A stretch of DNA of 64,000 nt from Cryptomeria japonica (Eukaryota > Streptophyta > Pinopsida > Cupressales > Cupressaceae), in assembly GCF_030272615.1 (NCBI RefSeq), contig NC_081413.1, positions 718,599,867 through 718,663,866 of the forward strand. Direction: 5' to 3'. Each line of letters begins with the position of its first letter. Positions within the stretch are counted from its first letter, which is position 1. Below are positions 58,153 through 64,000 of the stretch, piece after piece. Below the pieces are notes generated by a model, which had not been told where the DNA came from, did no database searches, and saw nothing but the letters and a program-made list of their open reading frames with translations. A program made the translations under genes and the position numbers.

Positions 58153-59254
58153 TGATGAATACTAAGAGGGGGGGTGAATTAGTATGCCAAAAATCTATGT
58201 ACTTAAACACTTTACAAGACTACCAGTAAACTGGTAAACCAGTTTAGCAGACTAACCGATTAGCACACATGCAAACCAAAAAGAAAATAATGCATTCACC
58301 CATAGAAGCACAAGTACCATAACACAAGAGATTTTGACGTGGAAACTCAAATGGGAAAAACCACAGTGAGATGGAACTCACAAGTAACTATCTGCAGAAT
58401 AGGAACCAGACCGGTTAAGGTCATACAATGTTCTTTACTAGAACAGATCCTGATAGGAATCTCAATCTCTGTTAGGAGATAAGTCTAGTTAAGGACTACC
58501 TTGCTAGAGGATTTTAGATCCACAGATGTGAACCACCTTGTTAGAGGATTTTCAAAAGACTTTTGGGCCTACCTGGTTAAGGGCTTCAGACTTGTCGAAG
58601 ATGTGAGTAATCAACAAGTGAGTGATCTAGTAAATAGCATAGATTGCTTGGTTAGATCCTTGATAGCTTGTTCCTAATGCATTCCAGCATTACTTTAGTC
58701 TTCAACACATTCACACTCTCTAACTCATCAATCACCTTAAACCCTAGCAACAACCTAAAACCCTAGACATGATATCCTTATAAAGGAATCTGATTTCATG
58801 TCGGTCCAATAGGATTACAATACAATTTCCTAGGTTCAATGCATCTAGACATATTCTATAACACGACACAAAAAGCATCATTAAAGTGTCGGTACCATCA
58901 AACAATCGGTGGATGGTAACTCATCACAAAATGCCGGTTGGTAACTCATCACAGAGTATTACCGGTTCATACAAAATACTGGTTGCCAGTTTGACAATAA
59001 TGAAGACTGGGAAATATGAGGTGTGCCGCTTCGTTCCTTCGTACCGCTTGAGATCCTCGAACCTCTTGGGGTCTACATACCGCTTCAGACTGATAAACAC
59101 ATTCTGCAAAACATTGATAGTCTAAAGACTATAATACATCATACCGGTTGGAACAAATACCGGTTGAGCTTTAACTCATACATACAAAAGTGATCTCAAT
59201 GCAAGTGTGTGTCCATCAATGACAATCACAACATAATCATAAAAAATGCCAACA
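58153..59254 (-). repeat. Element E 5' LTR
   Basis: 1102 bp, close match to 51725-52827, followed by TSD ACATA. Confidence 0.95.
58738..58790 (-). promoter_or_regulatory. Putative E core promoter: TATA box plus paired teloboxes
   Basis: On the element strand CCTTTATAAGG is followed within about 20-45 nt by TAGGGTTT twice. Both are kept in the two LTRs (the other at 52312-52360). Teloboxes are common near plant transcription starts; function here is inferred. Confidence 0.4.
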
Positions 59255-59259
59255 ACATA

Positions 59260-59693
59260 CACAATATTTCATTAAATTTGGAGGTTGGAGATAAATGATG
59301 AATTAATATTTAAGAAATATTATTTTCTTTAGCCACATGATGGACGAGTTGACAAAGGGAAGATGAAGTGGAGATGGAAGGTGAGTTGGAAATGAAATTA
59401 AATAATTTAGGAAATCATTTAATATTTGAGACTATAGGATAGAAGAATAATCATTAAACATTAGATATTCAATTGATTGAAGGAGATAATTAAATATTAG
59501 ATATTTAATTAATTAGAGGAATATGATAGATGAATTAATTAATAACATATTTCAATTAAATTAATTAATAGAAAGATATGAAAAAGAATTAAATAATTTA
59601 ATCTTTTCAAATTTACTATTTAATAGAAGAATAATTATTAAATAAATATAAAATATTTATTTAATCGCTCATAGCTTTTTTTATGTGTATACA
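59260..59693 (-). repeat. Element Z 5' LTR, second part
   Basis: AT-rich sequence that joins 14816 when B and E are removed. Its outer end reads, on the element strand, TGTATACACATAAAAAAAGC, comparable in layout to the T LTR start (TGTAGACGTATAAAA), followed by ATTTAATTAAAT-rich sequence. No gene. Confidence 0.65.
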
Positions 59694-59699
59694 CCAACA

Positions 59700-59714
59700 A
59701 TCTCCCTCTTTGGC
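59700..59714 (-). other. Copia F polypurine tract
   Basis: Plus ATCTCCCTCTTTGGC; element strand GCCAAAGAGGGAGAT, then TGTTGG of the LTR. Confidence 0.8.
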
Positions 59715-60029
59715 ATTGATGGCAATACAAATATCAATACCAATTGATTGTCATGATTGAGAGTAAAGCATATACATAGGTATAGGAATCCTGGTTTACA
59801 TTTGTCACCATATACTCTCCTTCAACTATATCTTCATATCTTCAACAATCAATCATATACCTTTCTCCCCCTTTGACATCAATGCCAAAGTGAAGGTAAA
59901 CCATTCAGTTTCTTATCCATGCTTCATCATTCTGCAATGAGCTACTCCCCCTATGAAGTAGCTCCATACTACACCAATCCTTCTTCAATATTTTCAATAG
60001 GCTCTGAGATTGATGTCTTCCCTATCTAC

Positions 60030-62117
60030 TTAATTGACTTCATGTAGGGGTACAACCCCTAGCTTACCTCTAAGATATTCAAATGTAGCCTTAGGTAGAG
60101 GTTTAGTAAAAATATATGCTAGCTTTTCTTTAGTGGAAACATGCTCCAGTGATACATCTTTGCTTTGAAAATTCTCTCTCAGTAAATGATACTTCATCTC
60201 TATATGCTTTGTTCTAGCATGTAACACCGGGTTCTTAGAAATATTTATAACACGTGTTATCATCAAAAATTATTACCGGTTATGATATCTTTAGCTTTAA
60301 ACCTTCCAATATGTGTTTCATCCAAATTGCTTGGGTATGATTCATGTAAGATGCAACATATTCAGCTTCTACTATTGATTGAGAGATACAACTTTGTTTC
60401 TTCCTGCTCCATGACACTAATTTACCTCCAAGAAAAAAATTTCCTCCAATTGTACTTTTTCTGTCATTAATATTGTCTGCCCAATCTACATCAGTATAGA
60501 ATTTTAAGTCAAAGTCTCCTGCATATGCATGCCATAATCCATAATCTATTATGCCTTTCAAGTATCTAAAAATTCTTTTGGTTGCAATCATGTGTGTCTG
60601 TTGTGGATTTTTCTAAAATCTGGCAACCAATCCTACTGCATGAAGAATGTCTAGTCTGTTGTGGACAACATAATGTACCTTACCTATCATTGATCTATAT
60701 ACCTTTTCATCAACTAGTGTAGAATCATCTTCCTTTGACAACTTACAGCCTATAACCATTGGTGTTCCAACTAGTCTGAAATCTCCCATTCCAAAAGTTT
60801 TCAATACTTCCTTAACATACTTGGACTGTGTGATAAAAATTCCTTCCTTCATTTGTTGGATTTGCAAACCTATGAATTTTTTTTATCTCACCTACCAATG
60901 ACATCTCAAATTCATTCTTCATTTCATTAGAAAATTCATGACACATATCATCATTACCTCCAAAAATGATATCATCAACAAATACCTCACTTACCAGTAT
61001 TTTATCTCCTTCGGTCTTGAGATATATGTTACTATCTTCACTGGTTCTATGAAAAACTATCTTTACTAATTGAGAGTTCAATCTTTCATACCATGCTCTT
61101 GGTGCTTGTTTCAATCCATATAATGCCTTGTGTAGCTTGCACACCATATCCTTTTCTTCAGTTAATGCATAACCATCTAGTTGTTCTATGTAGACTTCTT
61201 CTTCCAATATTCCATTTTAAAATGTTGATTTAACATCCATCTGATATACCTTCAATCCTCTGTATGCTACAAATGCAAGTCCTTACTCCTTCCAATCTTG
61301 CTACTAGTGCAAATGTCTCACCATAATCTTCACCTTCCTCTTGTGCATATCCTTTGCATACCAATCTGGCTTTATTCTTGGCCATTGCTCCATCTTCATT
61401 CAATTTTTTTCTGAATACCCACTTTGTGCCTACTATATTCTTGTTCTCTAGTCTGGGTACTAGTGACCATGTATTATTCTTCTCTATATGGTCAAGTTCT
61501 TCTTCCATTTCCTTGATCCAGTGTTCATATCCAAAGGATTCTTTTGTTGTTCTAGGCTCAATTGTGGAGATCATACAAGAGTTTTCTCTTAGCCCTCTTC
61601 TAGTTAACACACCTGCATTCTTGTCTCCAATAATTTGATTGGGGTTGTGATTGAGTCTGACATACCTTGAAATAACATGATCTTGGTTTTTAGGTTCTTC
61701 TACTTCTTCACTTTCTTCATCTTTTGTTGGACCTTCCTATTCTGGTTGAACTGGGGCTTCTATGTTCAGTTCTCCAACTTCTAGCTTTACTGGTTCCGGT
61801 TCCAAAAATAGTATGTTAGGTTGTTCTACTTCCTTCTCTTTGGTGGTTTCTCCATATTTTTTAGGAAACTCATCTACTCAGACATTGACACTTTCAATGA
61901 TCTTCTTAGTCCGATTGTTATAGCACTTGTAAGTTTTTCTCTTGGTGGAGTAACATAGTCCTAGGAGCTTCAACCATTGACCGATTATTCTTTTCTATAA
62001 TACCATTCTGTTGTGGTGTCCTTGGTGTAGATAGTTGCCTTTTGATCCCATTGTTTTCACAATATCTAGTGAATTCCTCTAAAGTAATATATGAGTTCTT
62101 AGACACTTAAGCTCCTT
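60030..62117 (-). pseudogene. Copia F pol remnant
   Basis: From the right: integrase remnant KELKCLRT, a gap of about six residues where the second catalytic Asp should be, then ITLEEFTRYCENNGIKRQLS and the QQNGIIE motif. RT follows ([30 protein letters not shown] with intact Asp pair near 60975), then RNase H (QSIVEAEYVAS, TKPLPK near 60085). Frameshifts fall near 61220, 60850 and 60270, and stops in between. F is a different family from A, B and C, by comparison of these motifs. Confidence 0.9.
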
Positions 62118-62228
62118 GGCGATTTGGCATTAAGTTGTCATTGATGTCAACCAGTTTGGCAAGGTCATTGGTAAGTAAGAAGTGATGAATGGTATGATAG
62201 AAATGCACATAAGAAGTGAGCATAAGAA
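62113..62228 (+). repeat. Partial copy of the G LTR start
   Basis: TTGGCGATTTGGCATTAAG onward matches the first about 110 bp of the full LTR at 62256, with about 10 percent differences. Confidence 0.85.
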
Positions 62229-62233
62229 GTTGA

Positions 62234-62255
62234 CATCAATGCCAAAGGGGGATAT
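62234..62255 (+). other. Copia G polypurine tract
   Basis: TCAATGCCAAAGGGGGATAT directly before TGTTGG of the LTR; this normally marks a 3' LTR. Confidence 0.8.
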
Positions 62256-63808
62256 TGTTGGTGATTTGGCATTAAGTTGTCATTGATTTCAACCGGTTTG
62301 TCAAGGTCCCTGGTAAGTAAGAAGTGGTGAATGATATGATAGCAATACACATAAGAAGTGAGCATATAGAAGGAAGGCTATTGGTACACATGAATTGGGT
62401 CATCTACTGGTAAAGAAGGCTTACTGGTAAGGCATAAACCGAGATGAAGGTTGTTTGTGTGCTATGAAGGCACAACAACCGATAAACAAAACAAAGGGGA
62501 TGGTTGATGGTCATACCGGTAACATAAACTAAACTAGTAATCAACCTTGGTCGACAAAGTATGCCAAACCAACATAAGAATCCAAGCAAAGGTGGATGTC
62601 GACAAGCATGATAGCTAGATGCCAGGTGGAGGTATTGTACAAGTCAGTGGAGTGTGCATCAATGTAACAAATCTGCAAGCAGGTATGAGGAACCCGCAAG
62701 TCATGGAGGATGACAAAGGATTGCGACTCAAGGAAGGAAAGTTGGAAAAGCAACTACATTGATCTTGTAGGAAGATTTGATCTTTGTACATGTTTGGTGA
62801 AGGAAACAAAAAAGCCATTAATTGGAAATGACAAAGAAAATAAGAAAAGAATGATGCAAACCTCCAGATTTAGAAAACGCACATTAGAATGCGAAGTTCT
62901 GCTGGTAATTGATTGTTGTCATAAAGATCATATCCCTGAAAAATAAGATCAAATCAAATGGGATTCAGATTGAGTTGGAAAAAGGAAAACCTAACACGGT
63001 AGTGTTTGAATGCATTCTTGGTGGAAATCCATGATTATAAATACATGAGCTCGAAATAGAAAAGGTTGTTTCTTGTGAAGAACAAGAATAGTTAAGAGAG
63101 CTTGAGTATAGAGAAGAATCATCTCCCTTAGAATTTACTCTAAGTAAGTTGCAGAGTGAGTTGACAAGAAAACTAGTGAGAGGATATAACCGACAGTGAT
63201 AGAGTATCGATGTAACTATAGTAGGTCCAACAGTTGAGAAAACTAGTGAGGTGTGGTTGAGTAAGGCAGCATCCAAGGGTGTCACAGTGAGTTGTGAGAT
63301 CATGAAAGAGATAGAGAGAGAAGTGAGGCCAAGAATTAGAGAGAGTGATCTCACAACCGGTAGTGTGAGATCCAATGAAGAAGAAAAGACTATCAACTGA
63401 TAGTAACCTATTTGATCAAGAGTTGCAGAACACATTTGCAACAAGAATCTATAACTGTATCAAAACTATATTTCAATATACATCACCAAGTTGGAGCTTG
63501 GTACAGGGGTTGGTGCTCCTTGGGTGGTGCCCTAAATCTTTGTAATTCATTGTTTCCCTTGTGTGGCTGGATTGGAGCAGTAGACTCCAGCAACATTTCT
63601 CATCGAGGTTTTTTACACATTGAGTTTTCCTCGTACATCTAGTGTTGTGGGTTGCATTTGTGTAATTTTCCCTTGATTTCCTCATCTTCTTTACTGGTTT
63701 GATTGTTTAATGCTTAAGGTAACAACCGGTATCCTGAAGTTGCTTTAATAGTCAAAATATTAGGAACCACTGATTCACCCCCCTCTTAGTGGTACTCTGT
63801 TTGCAACA
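62256..63808 (+). repeat. Copia G LTR
   Basis: 1553 bp, TGTTGGTGATT to TTTGCAACA. It carries the TGATTCACCCCCCTCTTAGT box 45 bp from its end. It is preceded by a PPT and followed by a PBS, so it reads both as a 3' and as a 5' LTR. The ORFs inside are not supported. Confidence 0.88.
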
Positions 63809-63810
63809 AT

Positions 63811-63822
63811 TGGTATCAGATC
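63811..63822 (+). other. Copia G primer binding site
   Basis: TGGTATCAGATC, one base from the common Copia form, 2 nt after the LTR. Confidence 0.9.
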
Positions 63823-63874
63823 ATAGGTTCGTAGTTATCTCTAAACCTTGGGTAGATTTTGGACTTAGAACACA

Positions 63875-64000
63875 ATGGCAATAAATGAGTCTTCTTCCTC
63901 AAAATCCCCCATGTTTGATGGATCCAACTATGCCTTTTGGAGCAGAAGAATGGAGACCTATATTTCCTCCCTTGGTTTTGATGTGTGGATGTCTGTCAAG
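63875..64000 (+). CDS. Copia G gag, N-terminal 42 residues (runs off the window)
   Basis: ATG 63875 opens MAINESSSSKSPMFDGSNYA, followed by FWSRRMETYISSLG. The F.G.NY.FW...M..Y pattern is the conserved N-terminus of SIRE-type Copia gag, seen also in A and B (LDGTNYGIWK). No stop is present up to the window edge. Confidence 0.9.
   Translation, partial: MAINESSSSKSPMFDGSNYAFWSRRMETYISSLGFDVWMSVK

Larger units (their letters stand above)
51725..59254 (-). mobile_element. Element E: pol-less LTR element with gag and a long novel ORF
   Basis: 7.53 kb with LTRs of 1103 and 1102 bp (TGATGAATAC to GCCAACA), Copia-type PBS, PPT and perfect TSD ACATA (51720-51724 and 59255-59259). The 5.3-kb interior encodes a zinc-knuckle gag-like ORF1 and a roughly 1000-residue ORF2, but I find no protease, integrase, RT or RNase H motif. 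LTR and PPT modules match the SIRE-like copies here, which may supply enzymes in trans. Confidence 0.9.
59694..62117 (-). mobile_element. Copia F: truncated SIRE-like element
   Basis: Only the first six bases of its 3' LTR survive (CCAACA, 59694-59699), cut by element Z, then PPT, RNase H, RT and part of integrase. The 5' end is lost at the junction with G near 62113-62117. Confidence 0.85.
62113..64000 (+). mobile_element. Copia G: 5' part of a SIRE-like element with a rearranged head
   Basis: A partial LTR start (62113-62228), a PPT-like tract, a complete LTR (62256-63808), PBS and the start of gag. It runs off the window. The PPT/LTR junction resembles that of F, so G and F may be the same or sister families in opposite orientation. 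Confidence 0.85.

Noticed and set aside
62256-63808. Several minus-strand frames of 60 to 160 residues (for example 62965-63444)
   Set aside because: They lie within the G LTR, are antisense to it, have no domains and start or stop without conserved context.

Overview
The window is plant nuclear DNA made almost entirely of nested LTR retrotransposons. Most are SIRE/Maximus-like Copia copies, with two Ty3/gypsy Tat-lineage elements and one solo Tat LTR. The only trace of a host gene is an intronless, stop-riddled MLO-like fragment near the left end. The density of nesting and the visible divergence between paired LTRs suggest a very large, slowly purged genome, possibly a conifer or other gymnosperm. 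That is an inference; no single-copy marker fixes the taxon.

Layout, resolved from LTR ends and 5-bp target-site duplications (TSDs). 1-3363: old host-like DNA with the MLO pseudogene. 3369-10048: Copia A (minus, TSD TAGGA). 10188-14816: the 5' part of an old Tat-lineage element Z (minus); its 5' LTR resumes at 59260-59693 after two later insertions. The first of these is Copia B (14817-51716, minus, TSD TGTAC). It was interrupted by an 18.2-kb Tat element T (17526-35734, plus), a solo T-family LTR (36529-37986, TSD CTTAC) and Copia C (41082-51565, minus, TSD ATCAT). C itself carries Copia D (46310-51173, plus, TSD AATAT). The second is element E (51725-59254, minus, TSD ACATA), an LTR element with gag and a long novel ORF but no recognisable protease, integrase or reverse transcriptase. 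To the right are a 5'-truncated Copia F (59694-62117, minus) and Copia G (62113 to the window end, plus), which has an odd partial-LTR/PPT/LTR head.

Nearly every coding region is broken by stop codons and frameshifts. Many stops look like C-to-T decay at CAG, CGA or TGG, as expected for heavily methylated DNA. B and C share the same catalytic change in reverse transcriptase (FVED instead of FVDD), which hints at amplification in trans.

The most interesting system is element T. Beyond a small conserved ORF, gag, protease, a G-patch-like segment, RT, RNase H, a second (archaeal-type) RNase H and integrase, its long 3' region holds an antisense gene. This gene has its own TATA box, a short first exon, a GTAAGT donor and an in-frame acceptor leading into a plant mobile domain (PMD) protein. 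Degenerate arrays of a TAGCGCAT motif lie upstream of gag on the sense strand and inside the predicted antisense intron, in the same orientation relative to each transcript. Element Z carries the same kind of array in its own leader.
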